This document shows positions 41,919 through 49,891 of a DNA stretch of 64,000 nt, in pieces. Every line of letters starts with the position of its first letter. Position 1 is the stretch's first letter. The DNA is from Dactylosporangium siamense (lineage in GTDB: Bacteria; Actinomycetota; Actinomycetes; Mycobacteriales; Micromonosporaceae). A program made the position numbers and the translations under genes. The notes beneath the pieces were generated by a model. The model had not been told where the DNA came from, did not search any database, and saw nothing but the letters and a program-made list of their open reading frames with translations. The stretch is taken from contig NZ_BONQ01000128.1 of the NCBI RefSeq assembly GCF_016862795.1, positions 62,001 to 126,000 on the forward strand, written 5' to 3'.

Positions 41919-43649
41919 GTGAAGATCACTCGCAGTCTGCTGGTCCTGTGCCTGACCCTCACCGTCGGTGCGTGCGCCAAGAAGGACGAACCGGGCGGCG
42001 AGGGCACGACCGCCGGCGGGTTCAACGCCGGGCTCACCGAGGTGGTCAACCCGTCCTCGGCGACCGGCGGGACGTTGAAGCTCGCCAGCGCGCACGACGT
42101 GGACTCGTGGGACCCGACCCGGTCGTACCTGACGGCGGCGTACAACCTGCAGCGGCTCTACACGCGCACGCTGCTCACGCCGGACGCGAAGCCCGGCGCC
42201 GACGGGCTGAAGCTCGTCCCGGACCTCGCCGCGGCGGCGCCCACGATCTCCGCCGACGGGCTGACGTACACCTTCACGCTCCGCGACGGCGTCAGGTTCG
42301 AGGACGGCGAAACGGTCACGTCGAAGGACGTGCGGCACGGCATCGAGCGGCTCTTCGCGCAGGAGGAACTCGGCGGCGGGCCGACGTACCTCATCGACCA
42401 GCTCGACCAGGGGCAGCACTACCCCGGCCCGTACGCGGACAAGACGGGGCTGAAGAGCATCTCGACGCCGGACGACAAGACGATCGCGTTCCGGCTGGCC
42501 GAGCCGTTCGCGGACTTCCCCTACCTGCTGGCGATGGGGGTCGCCGCGCCGGTGCCGGCGGCCAAGGACACGGGCGCGAAGTACGGCGACAAGCCGGTCT
42601 CCTCGGGCCCGTACCGGTTCGAGACGATCGACCCCGGCAAGGAGGTCGTCCTCGTCCGCAACGCGGAGTGGGACCGCGCCACCGACACGGTGCGCCGGGC
42701 GCTGCCGGACCGCATCGAGCTGGCCATCGGCACCGCCCCCGACGAGATCGACGCGCAGCTGCTGGACGGGGACCTGGACGCCGACGCCGGGCAGAGCGGG
42801 GTGCAGGCCGCCACCCAGCCGAAGATCCTGCTCGACGCCGCGCTCAAGGCCCGCACCGACGAGCCGACGACGGGGTTCGTGCAGTACGCGGCGATGAGCA
42901 CGGCCGTGCCCCCGTTCGACGACGTGCACTGCCGGCGGGCCGTGCAGTACGCGGTGGACAAGACCGCGGTGCAGACCGCCCGCGGCGGACCGGACGCGGG
43001 TGGTGACATCGCCGGCGCGATGCTGCCGCCGGGCATCCCTGGACACGACCCGTCGCTCGACCCGTTCCAGACGAAGAGCGGCAAGCCGCAGCCGGCGAAG
43101 GCCAAGGAGGAGCTCGCCGCGTGCGGCAAGCCGGACGGGTTCGAGACCGTCATCGCGGCCACCGACAGCCCCCGGGCGGGCAAGACCGCCGAGGCGATCC
43201 AGGCGGCCCTGGCAACCGTCGGCATCAAGGCCCGCATCGAGGCGTCGGACCCGTCGCTCTACGCCCGTTCGGTCGTCGGCTCCCCGTCGAACGTGCACGC
43301 CAAGGGGTACGGGCTGATCCTGGGCGCCTGGTCGGCGGACTTCCCGACCGGCTACGGCTTCTTCCCGACCCTGGTCGACGGCCGCCTCATCCTGCCCAGC
43401 GGCAACAACAACTACGCCGAGCTGTCCGACACCGCGATCAACGCCCTGCTCGACCGGGCCCGTGCCACCACGGACCCGGCCGCCGCCGCGAAACTGTGGT
43501 CCCAGGTCGACGCCGCGGTCATGACCTCCGCGACGATGCTGCCGTTGACCTACGACAAGGTCCTCAACTACCGCAACCCGAGACTCACCAACGTGTTCGT
43601 CAACCAGTACTACGGGATGTGGGACGTCACCGCGCTCGGGGTGGCCTGA
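41919..43649 (+). CDS. Peptide/solute-binding lipoprotein of an ABC importer (SBP_bac_5)
   Basis: 576 residues. Signal with lipobox TVGAC at residues 15-19, a Gly/Thr linker, then the family-5 fold (GGTLKLASAHDVDSWDPTRS, PDLAAAAPTISADGLTYTFT, LRDGVRFEDGETVTSKDV) as in DppA/OppA proteins, which bind oligopeptides, nickel or sugars outside the cell. No permease or ATPase genes are adjacent, so it is an orphan receptor that must use a transporter elsewhere. The end overlaps the convergent GNAT gene by 23 bp. Confidence 0.93.
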   Translation: MKITRSLLVLCLTLTVGACAKKDEPGGEGTTAGGFNAGLTEVVNPSSATGGTLKLASAHDVDSWDPTRSYLTAAYNLQRLYTRTLLTPDAKPGADGLKLVPDLAAAAPTISADGLTYTFTLRDGVRFEDGETVTSKDVRHGIERLFAQEELGGGPTYLIDQLDQGQHYPGPYADKTGLKSISTPDDKTIAFRLAEPFADFPYLLAMGVAAPVPAAKDTGAKYGDKPVSSGPYRFETIDPGKEVVLVRNAEWDRATDTVRRALPDRIELAIGTAPDEIDAQLLDGDLDADAGQSGVQAATQPKILLDAALKARTDEPTTGFVQYAAMSTAVPPFDDVHCRRAVQYAVDKTAVQTARGGPDAGGDIAGAMLPPGIPGHDPSLDPFQTKSGKPQPAKAKEELAACGKPDGFETVIAATDSPRAGKTAEAIQAALATVGIKARIEASDPSLYARSVVGSPSNVHAKGYGLILGAWSADFPTGYGFFPTLVDGRLILPSGNNNYAELSDTAINALLDRARATTDPAAAAKLWSQVDAAVMTSATMLPLTYDKVLNYRNPRLTNVFVNQYYGMWDVTALGVA

Positions 43650-44235
43650 GCATGGCGTAGAGGGGTGGGCCGTCGCCGATGGGGACCTCGTTGGTGTCCA
43701 CGTAGCCGTGCCGGCCGTACAGGGCCGCGTTGCGCCGCCCGGTCGCCTCCAGGTACGCCGGCAGCCCGTCGCCGTCGGTGACCCGGTGGTGCTCCCGCAG
43801 CAGCCGGCTGCCCAGGCCCTGGTTCTGCGCGGCCGGAGCCACGCCGAGGAACGCCAGGTAGTCGTGGGTCAGCCCGTCCGGGTGCGCGGCGAGCATGTCC
43901 ACGTCGAGCCGCACGAACCGGTCGGTCGCGGCGCCGCACGCCTCGGCCAGCCGCCGGTCGTAGTCGGCGATCTCCGGCTCGAACTTGCCGTCGAGGCGCA
44001 CCCACGCCGCCGCGGCCGAACCGTCCGCGGCCAGATACACCGTGCCGTGCTCGACGAACCAGGGCGTGACGAGGTCGAAGTAGCGCCGGTACACCTCGGG
44101 CCGCTCGGCGTCGTCCGGCACCAGCCAGTGGGCGATGTCGGTGTCGTCGAGCGCGGCGGCGAGCACGGCCGCCACCGCGGGGGCGTCGGCCGCCCCGGCG
44201 CGTCGCAGCGCCGGGGCGGTGGAGGTCGACGTCAT
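43627..44235 (-). CDS. GNAT-family N-acetyltransferase
   Basis: 202 residues. RRAGAADAPAVAAVLAAAL at the start, DDTDIAHWLVPDD, and YLAFLGVAPAAQNQGLGSRL carrying the acetyl-CoA loop QNQGLG, then LPAYLEATGRRNAALYGRHG. The layout resembles the actinomycete GNATs related to PuaT-like puromycin acetyltransferase. It overlaps the permease gene by 4 bp (ATGA), so it is translated from the permease mRNA, and overlaps the peptide-binding gene at its end. Confidence 0.9.
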   Translation of the reverse strand: MTSTSTAPALRRAGAADAPAVAAVLAAALDDTDIAHWLVPDDAERPEVYRRYFDLVTPWFVEHGTVYLAADGSAAAAWVRLDGKFEPEIADYDRRLAEACGAATDRFVRLDVDMLAAHPDGLTHDYLAFLGVAPAAQNQGLGSRLLREHHRVTDGDGLPAYLEATGRRNAALYGRHGYVDTNEVPIGDGPPLYAMLRPPRAR

Positions 44236-45764
44236 CGGGCCCGGTGCGCCGCGGTGGCGTCGTCGGGCTGGGCCGGCAGGAGCGCCGCGTTGACGCCCTG
44301 GCCGATGCCGCGGTACGTGGTCGGGTTGACCGTGCGCAGGACCGCCGCCCATGCCGCGCCGATCAGCGCCACGACCAGGAACAGGCCGGGGAACAGATAG
44401 CGGGCCAGGTCGTCGGGCTTGACCCCGAGCAGCGTCTCGAACTCCAGGATCGTCACGACCAGGACCGCGGCGAGGAGCACCGCGCCGATCGCCGGGGCGA
44501 TGAACCGCCGCCACGGCGACACCTCGGCGATCTCACCCTCACGGTTGCGCAGGAAGTACACCAGCACCGCCACCGACGTCACGGTCATCAGGATGAGCAC
44601 GCCGAAGCCGCCGGTCACGGTCCACCAGAAGAACAGGTGGATGAACGGGTCCAGGCCCTTGCTGGACGCGAACACGGCCAGGACGAGGGCGGCGAGGATC
44701 GTCTGCGAGAGCGAGCCCCAGACCGGGGCGCGGAAGCGCCGGCCGGTGGCGCCGAAGAAGCTGAACAGGACCCGCTCCCGGCCCAGCGCGAACGTGTACC
44801 GGGCGGCGGTGTTGTGGAACGCGAGCAGCGCGGCGAACAGGCTCGTCACGAACAGCACGTGGCCCAGGATCAGCCAGATCTCCGCGAGGTGCGGGCTGAC
44901 CAGCACGAACATCGTCTCGCTGGAGTTCTCCGTGGACAGCCCGACGATCTTGTCCGGCCCGGCGGCGACCGACATCGCCCAGGAACAGAACGCGTACAGC
45001 AGGCCGATGATGATCAGCGACAGGTAGGTGGCGCGGGGAATGTTCCGCTTCGCGTTGCGGGTCTCCTCGCTGTAGACGGCGGTGGACTCGAAGCCCACGA
45101 AGCCGGCCACGGCCGTGGCGAGCGCCGCGCCGATGCCGGCGCTGAACAGCTGCGACGGGTTCACGGTGTCGAACGTGACGTTGCCGCCGGCCGGGTGTGC
45201 GAGCTCCACGACCGAGAAGATCAGCGCGATGATGACCTCGGCGCCGAGCAGCACGCCGAGCACGATGCCGCTGAACTCGATGCTCAGCACGCCCAGGATC
45301 CCGATGACGGCCCACGCGATGAACGCGCAGGCCCACCACTCCAGCTTGATGTTCCACTGGGTCTCGAGCAGGCCGCTGAGCACCGGGCCGAAGCCGCCGT
45401 ACAGGCCGATCTGCATGAAGTTGTACGCGAGCACCGCGACGCCGGCGGCGCCGAGGCCGGTGATGCGGCCCAGCCCCTGCGCGACGTAGGCGTAGAACGC
45501 GCCGGAGTTCACGATGTGCCGGGACATCTCCGTGTAGCCGACGCTGAAGACGCCCAGCACGACGGCCATGGCGACATACGCGACGGGAATACCGAGCACG
45601 CCGGTGACGGCCCAGCCCGCGGTCGCGCCGCCGGCGATGACGGTGAACGGCGCGGCGGCCGCGATCACCATCAGGATGACGGTGAGCACCGTCAATTTGT
45701 TCTGGTCCAGCGCTGAATCGATCTTGCTGTAGCCGCCTGTCGGCGGCGCGGTGGTGACAGGCAT
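44232..45764 (-). CDS. APC-family amino-acid permease
   Basis: 510 residues with twelve TM helices. Typical APC superfamily start (LTVLTVILMVIAAAAPFTVI, AGGATAGWAVTGVLGIPVAY), the helix-6 region GFVGFESTAVYSEETRNAKR and FHNTAARYTFALGRERVLFSF are visible. It should import an amino acid or amine by proton symport; substrate unknown. GGAGG stands 8 nt before the ATG. Coupled to the GNAT downstream, suggesting that the imported compound may be acetylated. Confidence 0.92.
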   Translation of the reverse strand: MPVTTAPPTGGYSKIDSALDQNKLTVLTVILMVIAAAAPFTVIAGGATAGWAVTGVLGIPVAYVAMAVVLGVFSVGYTEMSRHIVNSGAFYAYVAQGLGRITGLGAAGVAVLAYNFMQIGLYGGFGPVLSGLLETQWNIKLEWWACAFIAWAVIGILGVLSIEFSGIVLGVLLGAEVIIALIFSVVELAHPAGGNVTFDTVNPSQLFSAGIGAALATAVAGFVGFESTAVYSEETRNAKRNIPRATYLSLIIIGLLYAFCSWAMSVAAGPDKIVGLSTENSSETMFVLVSPHLAEIWLILGHVLFVTSLFAALLAFHNTAARYTFALGRERVLFSFFGATGRRFRAPVWGSLSQTILAALVLAVFASSKGLDPFIHLFFWWTVTGGFGVLILMTVTSVAVLVYFLRNREGEIAEVSPWRRFIAPAIGAVLLAAVLVVTILEFETLLGVKPDDLARYLFPGLFLVVALIGAAWAAVLRTVNPTTYRGIGQGVNAALLPAQPDDATAAHRAR

Positions 45765-45797
45765 GGAACGTCCTCCGGGGAAGTGAGGGGGTGTTGC

Positions 45798-46562
45798 TTA
45801 ACGTCCGTTCATCACCTTGTTGCCGATGACGACCCTGGTTTCCTGGATCAGGGTCTGCACATCGCTGTGGGACTGCTGCATGAGGTGCTCGAAGTACGCG
45901 TGCGCCGCCTGGCCACCGCCGTCGAGAATGCTCGACAGCAGGCCGGTGGCATCCGCGATGCCCAGCAGGTGCATGTCGATCTGGTCGATCGGCCTGCGCT
46001 GCGCCAACGCCGTGCCGAGCCGTACGCGCGGCCACACGAAATCGTTGGTGTCGGTCGGCATATAGAAGGTGAAGCGGCGCAGCAGCCGCCGACCCTCCTG
46101 GGGGATGACGTGATTCGCGGCGACCATGCGGCGGGCGACCCGTTCGTAGGCCTCCATCGACAGGTAGGTCAGCCAGGTGCGCACGTCCCGGGGAGTGCGC
46201 TCACCCCGGATGTCGTCCAGGACCGCGTGCGCGACCGAGTCACCGGGTGTGGATCCGCTGCGCACCAGCAGCAGGCCGTCCTCGACGGTGAGAATGCCCG
46301 CCCAGCCCAGCTCGCCGATCAGCGCGGAGGCGAGGCCGACCCGGGTGGCGTCGTCGGAGAGCCGGAGGGCGCCACTACGGTCGTCGTGGCAGAGGCGGAA
46401 GAAGTCGTCGGCGAGCGGCTCCCGGCGCCTGCGGTCAGCCAGCAACCGCGTGCCTTTCCGCTTGCTGCCGCACAGTCGTCCCCCGATGAATGCAATCCGG
46501 CGCTCCAAGTCCGGAATGCACCGTAGCGGTTGCCCGCGACGCACTTCAATCCCGAACGACAT
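45798..46562 (-). CDS. GOLPH3/VPS74-family (GPP34) protein
   Basis: 254 residues. The GPP34 core begins at PLADDFFRLCHDDRSGALRL, with the membrane hook and PI4P-type basic region expected near ALIGELGWAGILTVEDGLLLV and later RRFTFYMPTD. Eukaryotic members bind PI4P on Golgi membranes; bacterial members, common in actinomycetes, have unknown roles. The N-terminal ~55 residues before the core are basic and unusual, so the true start may lie inside. The gene follows the divergent lyase-like gene and precedes the permease on the same strand by 33 bp. Confidence 0.8.
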   Translation of the reverse strand: MSFGIEVRRGQPLRCIPDLERRIAFIGGRLCGSKRKGTRLLADRRRREPLADDFFRLCHDDRSGALRLSDDATRVGLASALIGELGWAGILTVEDGLLLVRSGSTPGDSVAHAVLDDIRGERTPRDVRTWLTYLSMEAYERVARRMVAANHVIPQEGRRLLRRFTFYMPTDTNDFVWPRVRLGTALAQRRPIDQIDMHLLGIADATGLLSSILDGGGQAAHAYFEHLMQQSHSDVQTLIQETRVVIGNKVMNGR

Positions 46563-46715
46563 TTTAACAACCCGGAAACGGTGCGGACCACCGCCGGAAC
46601 GGGACAGTGACGAGGTCAGACGGCTATGACACACTTCAATTAAGAAAGTTCCTCGCTTCGGGCCGCCGGGCGGGCCGTCGGCACAAATGCCACGCAATCG
46701 GGCAAGCCACCCGCG

Positions 46716-46721
46716 TAGGGT
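46716..46721 (+). promoter_or_regulatory. Candidate -10 element (TAGGGT)
   Basis: TAGGGT ends 8 nt before ATG 46730; near-leaderless start likely. Confidence 0.4.
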
Positions 46722-46729
46722 GGATCCAC

Positions 46730-47608
46730 ATGGATGTGTTCATGATCGCCGAATCCGGCGACGGGCCGTACGGCATCACCACCGGCCCCGACGGCGCCAT
46801 CTGGTGCACGCTGGTCCACGCGGGTGCCGTCGCCCGGATCGCTCCCGACGGCACCACGACCCGCTTCGACGTCTCCGGCGACGGCCCCGCGCTGATCACC
46901 TCCGGCCCCGGCGACGCGCTGTGGTTCACCCTCCTGCGGGCCGGCGCCGTCGGCCGCGTCACCACCACGGGTGCCGTTTCGCTGACGCCGGTGCCGGACG
47001 CGCAGGGCACGTACGGCATCGCCGCCGGCGGGCACGTCTGGTACACCTCGATGCAACCGGACCAGGTCGGCCGGCTGGAACCGGACGGGTCCGCGACGGT
47101 GGTGCCGCTGCCCGCGGGCTCGATGCCCTCGATGCTGACCACCGGCGCGGACGGCGCGCTGTGGTGCACCCTCAACCAGGCCGGTGCGATCGCCCGGATC
47201 ACCCCGTCCGGCGCCGTCACGGTCTTCCCGCTGCCGACCCCGGACGCGGCGCCGGTCGGCATCACCACGGGTGGCGACGGCGCCGTGTGGTTCGTGGAGA
47301 TCGCCGCCGGCCAGGTCGGCCGCATCACCACCGACGGCACCGTCACCGAGTTTCCGCTGCCCGACCGCGCCGGCCGCCCGCACGCGATCACCGCGGACCC
47401 CGTGCGCGGCGGCTGCTGGTTCACCGAATGGGCCGGCAACCGCATCGGCCACATCACCCCGGCCGGCGACATCACCCTGCACGACCTGCCGGTCCCCGAC
47501 GCCGAACCGCACGGCATCACCGTCTCCCCCGACGGCACCGTGTGGACGGCCCTGGAGACCGGCGCCGTGGCCCGCCTCACCCCGCGTGATCGAGCAGCCA
47601 CGCGGTGA
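46730..47608 (+). CDS. Virginiamycin B lyase-like seven-bladed propeller
   Basis: 292 residues made of about seven ~42-residue repeats (YGITTGPDGAIWCTLVHAGA, ..GAVWFVEIAAGQVGRIT, ..GCWFTEWAGNRIGHIT, PHGITVSPDGTVWTALETGA). This is the Vgb fold that opens streptogramin B antibiotics without hydrolysis using a late His-Glu pair; PHGI and the WFTE/WFVE blades keep candidates for it. No signal peptide, so cytoplasmic. Start ATG 46730 is set by the repeat boundary and TAGGGT 8 nt upstream. True lyase activity is uncertain since many homologues are of unknown role. Confidence 0.85.
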   Translation: MDVFMIAESGDGPYGITTGPDGAIWCTLVHAGAVARIAPDGTTTRFDVSGDGPALITSGPGDALWFTLLRAGAVGRVTTTGAVSLTPVPDAQGTYGIAAGGHVWYTSMQPDQVGRLEPDGSATVVPLPAGSMPSMLTTGADGALWCTLNQAGAIARITPSGAVTVFPLPTPDAAPVGITTGGDGAVWFVEIAAGQVGRITTDGTVTEFPLPDRAGRPHAITADPVRGGCWFTEWAGNRIGHITPAGDITLHDLPVPDAEPHGITVSPDGTVWTALETGAVARLTPRDRAATR

Positions 47609-47687
47609 CCGCCCGGACGGCACCGGCGACCGCGCCGGTGACGGCGGCGAGCAGCAGCTTCGGGGTGTTCCTGGGTGGTTTGGACAT
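47577..47687 (-). CDS. 36-aa small hydrophobic ORF
   Basis: From ATG 47687 the frame reads MSKPPRNTPKLLLAAVTGAV and continues to LLDHAG before TGA. A strong GAGGAG lies about 6 nt upstream. It has a basic N-terminus and one hydrophobic helix that could sit in the membrane. The 3' end overlaps antisense to the last 32 bases of the lyase-like gene. Codon bias fits. No homologue recognised; small single-helix proteins of this type are often missed. Confidence 0.5.
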   Translation of the reverse strand: MSKPPRNTPKLLLAAVTGAVAGAVRAVTAWLLDHAG

Positions 47688-47820
47688 CGGGTTCTCCTCA
47701 CGCGTGGGTGTGTTCCTTGAGCGTGAGACCCCCGGTGGTGATCGATCTCGGATGCGATGAGTGACGACGCCACGACGGGGGATGGCACGTCAACCCCCCG
47801 ATGCCCGATGCTGGACGGCG

Positions 47821-49806
47821 ATGAGCAGCGATGAGCGCCGACCAGCGCGGCGCCGACCCCGGCCGATCACTCCCCCGTGGCTGCCCCCCGGTCCGCTGAA
47901 GGACCTGAAGGATCTGCTGCACTCGCTGTACCTCCAAGCCGAGGCGCCGACGATGGAGCAGATCGCGGCGGCGACGGCGCGGCTCGCGGACGAGCTCGCC
48001 GAGGAGTGGCGGTGCCCGGTCGACGAGATCGACGAGCTGATCGGGGCCGCTCCGAAGAAGGACGCCGTCAACCGGATCCTCCGCGACGACGACGTCCCGC
48101 CGAGCGAGCAGGACGTGGTCGCGGTCGCGGTGGCCCTCGCCCGGATGGCCACCGATCGCCATGACCTGAGGGTGCTCGTGGACCAGGTCCGCGGTGTGTG
48201 GCGCCGGGCGCAGGCGGCGCCGCCGGCGCGCCGGCTCGGCCGGCCGGTCAGCGCGTGCGACCCGCTCACCCTGGAGGTCCATCGCGCCATGGAGGTCGAC
48301 GGCGCGCCGCTCGACCCGCTGCCGCTCTACGTGCCGCGGGCGCACGACGCCCGGCTGCGGGACGTCACCGATGCGGCGGTGGCCGGGGCGAGCCGCATCG
48401 TCACGCTGGTCGGCGGATCGTCGACCGGCAAGACCCGGGCCGCCTGGGAGGCGGTCCAGACGCTGCCGAAGCAGTGGCGGCTGTGGCACCCGATCGATCC
48501 GGGCCGGTCACAGGCGATCGCGCAGGACCTGACCGAGGTCGGCCCGTTCACCGTGATCTGGCTCAACGAGGCGCAGCACTACCTGATGCCCGCCGACGCC
48601 GCCCTGGCCGAGCGCATCGCCGCCGGCCTCCGCACCCTGCTCACCGACCCGGCCCGTGGACCGGTCCTGGTGATCGGCACCATCTGGCCCGAGCACTGGC
48701 GGCTGCTGACGGCAGCGCCCGCGCCACCGCTCGAAGACGTGTATGCCCAGGCCAGAGCGCTGCTGACCGGCACCGAGATCCCGGTGCCGGACCGCTTCGA
48801 GACCGCCGACCTGGACGCGCTGCGGCGGCAGGCGACCGAGGATCCCCGCCTGGCCGGCGCGGTCGAGCACGCGGAGCAGGGGCAGGTCACGCAGTACCTG
48901 GCGGGCGCACCGGCGCTGCTCGAGCGGTACCGCACCGCGCCGGCGCCGGCCCGCGCGCTGATCGAGGCCGCGATGGACGCCCGGCGCCTCGGCCACGGCC
49001 CGGCACTGCCGATCTCGCTCCTGGAGGCCGCCGCCGTCGGCTACCTCACCGACAGCCAGTGGGACCTGCTCGGCGAGGACTGGTTGGAGCAGGCCCTCGC
49101 CTACACGGCGGCGCCCTGCCACGGCGCCCGGGGACCGCTCACCCGTATCCGCCCACGCCCGGGAGACCCCGCTCCGGCGGAGAGCACCTACCGCCTCGCC
49201 GACTACCTCGAACAGCACGGCCGCCAGATCCGGGACAGCGTCTGCGCACCGACCGCCTTCTGGGAGGCATGCCGGACCCACACCCGACCGGTGGAACTGT
49301 TCCGGATCCGCACAACGCTGGTGGTGCGATGCGCAGCCGACCCGTCCCGGATCGTCGACCGGGACCTGGCGATCGCACTGCTGGAGGAGGCCCTTTCCGG
49401 GCCGCAGGTGCCGACGGACGAAGTGCTGACCCGAGCAGCGCTGGGTCTCATGCTGTTCCTGCGGGCCGTGCCGGTTCCCCTTCGGCAGGACGACGACGTC
49501 ACCGCGATGATGGACTTCATCACCGCGTTCGTGGAGGGACAGTTCAACACGCCGGCCCGGCGCGACGACCGCGATCGCGCCATGGAACACCTGCAGTGGC
49601 TCATCGAACACGACTCGCCGCGCTCCTCGACCCGCTGGAGTGCCCAACAGATCGTGATGGGCCTGCAGATGGTTGCCGAATACGAGGCGGGCGGACCTGG
49701 GCAGACCGGCACCGTGCACCTGCCCCGTCCGATGTTGCGGCGCGCGGCGGCCGCATTGGTCAAGGCCCGGAACGCCCCCCGGCCAGCCCGACAGCGCGAC
49801 ACTTGA
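47821..49806 (+). CDS. HTH-like domain/P-loop NTPase, conflict-system type
   Basis: About 661 residues (681 from GTG 47761). Residues about 15-115 form a helical domain ending in an HTH-like tail (LKDLLHSLYLQAEAPTMEQI, AAPKKDAVNRILRDDDVPPS, DVVAVAVALARMA) as seen at the N-termini of actinomycete regulator/NTPase conflict proteins. The P-loop GGSSTGKT is near 198-205, Walker B VIWLNEAQHY near 245, and LVIGTIWPEHW is the sensor strand. The C-terminal ~350 residues are helical, possibly a repeat scaffold, with no known effector domain. The family seems recurrent in Streptomyces and relatives but is undescribed as far as I know. No signal or TM. The end may be frameshifted at a run of six C (49775-49780). 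Confidence 0.75.
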   Translation: MSSDERRPARRRPRPITPPWLPPGPLKDLKDLLHSLYLQAEAPTMEQIAAATARLADELAEEWRCPVDEIDELIGAAPKKDAVNRILRDDDVPPSEQDVVAVAVALARMATDRHDLRVLVDQVRGVWRRAQAAPPARRLGRPVSACDPLTLEVHRAMEVDGAPLDPLPLYVPRAHDARLRDVTDAAVAGASRIVTLVGGSSTGKTRAAWEAVQTLPKQWRLWHPIDPGRSQAIAQDLTEVGPFTVIWLNEAQHYLMPADAALAERIAAGLRTLLTDPARGPVLVIGTIWPEHWRLLTAAPAPPLEDVYAQARALLTGTEIPVPDRFETADLDALRRQATEDPRLAGAVEHAEQGQVTQYLAGAPALLERYRTAPAPARALIEAAMDARRLGHGPALPISLLEAAAVGYLTDSQWDLLGEDWLEQALAYTAAPCHGARGPLTRIRPRPGDPAPAESTYRLADYLEQHGRQIRDSVCAPTAFWEACRTHTRPVELFRIRTTLVVRCAADPSRIVDRDLAIALLEEALSGPQVPTDEVLTRAALGLMLFLRAVPVPLRQDDDVTAMMDFITAFVEGQFNTPARRDDRDRAMEHLQWLIEHDSPRSSTRWSAQQIVMGLQMVAEYEAGGPGQTGTVHLPRPMLRRAAAALVKARNAPRPARQRDT

Positions 49807-49852
49807 CGCTCAGGACGAGATCGCCGCGCTGTTGGCGGCGGAGACGGGCGGA

Positions 49853-49879
49853 CCGGACGTGCCGTGAGGGCACGTCCGG
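49853..49879. terminator. Hairpin terminator between NTPase and serA
   Basis: A perfect 11-bp stem CCGGACGTGCC with GGCACGTCCGG around GTGAG, about 47 bp after the NTPase stop and 13 bp beyond the convergent serA stop; no U tract. Confidence 0.65.
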
Positions 49880-49891
49880 CCGGCCCGGATG

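Noticed and set aside
41097-43298. Extension of the DinB-like frame upstream to 43298
   Set aside because: This part is antisense to three clear plus-strand genes; the DinB domain starts at about 41096.
47698-47760. Small minus-strand peptide ending TLKEHTHA
   Set aside because: No start codon with a ribosome site is found in frame, and the codons are not supported.
49673-49867. Independent small gene after the NTPase
   Set aside because: The first half is a shadow of the NTPase; only the last part is protein-like, so it is better seen as a possible frameshifted end.
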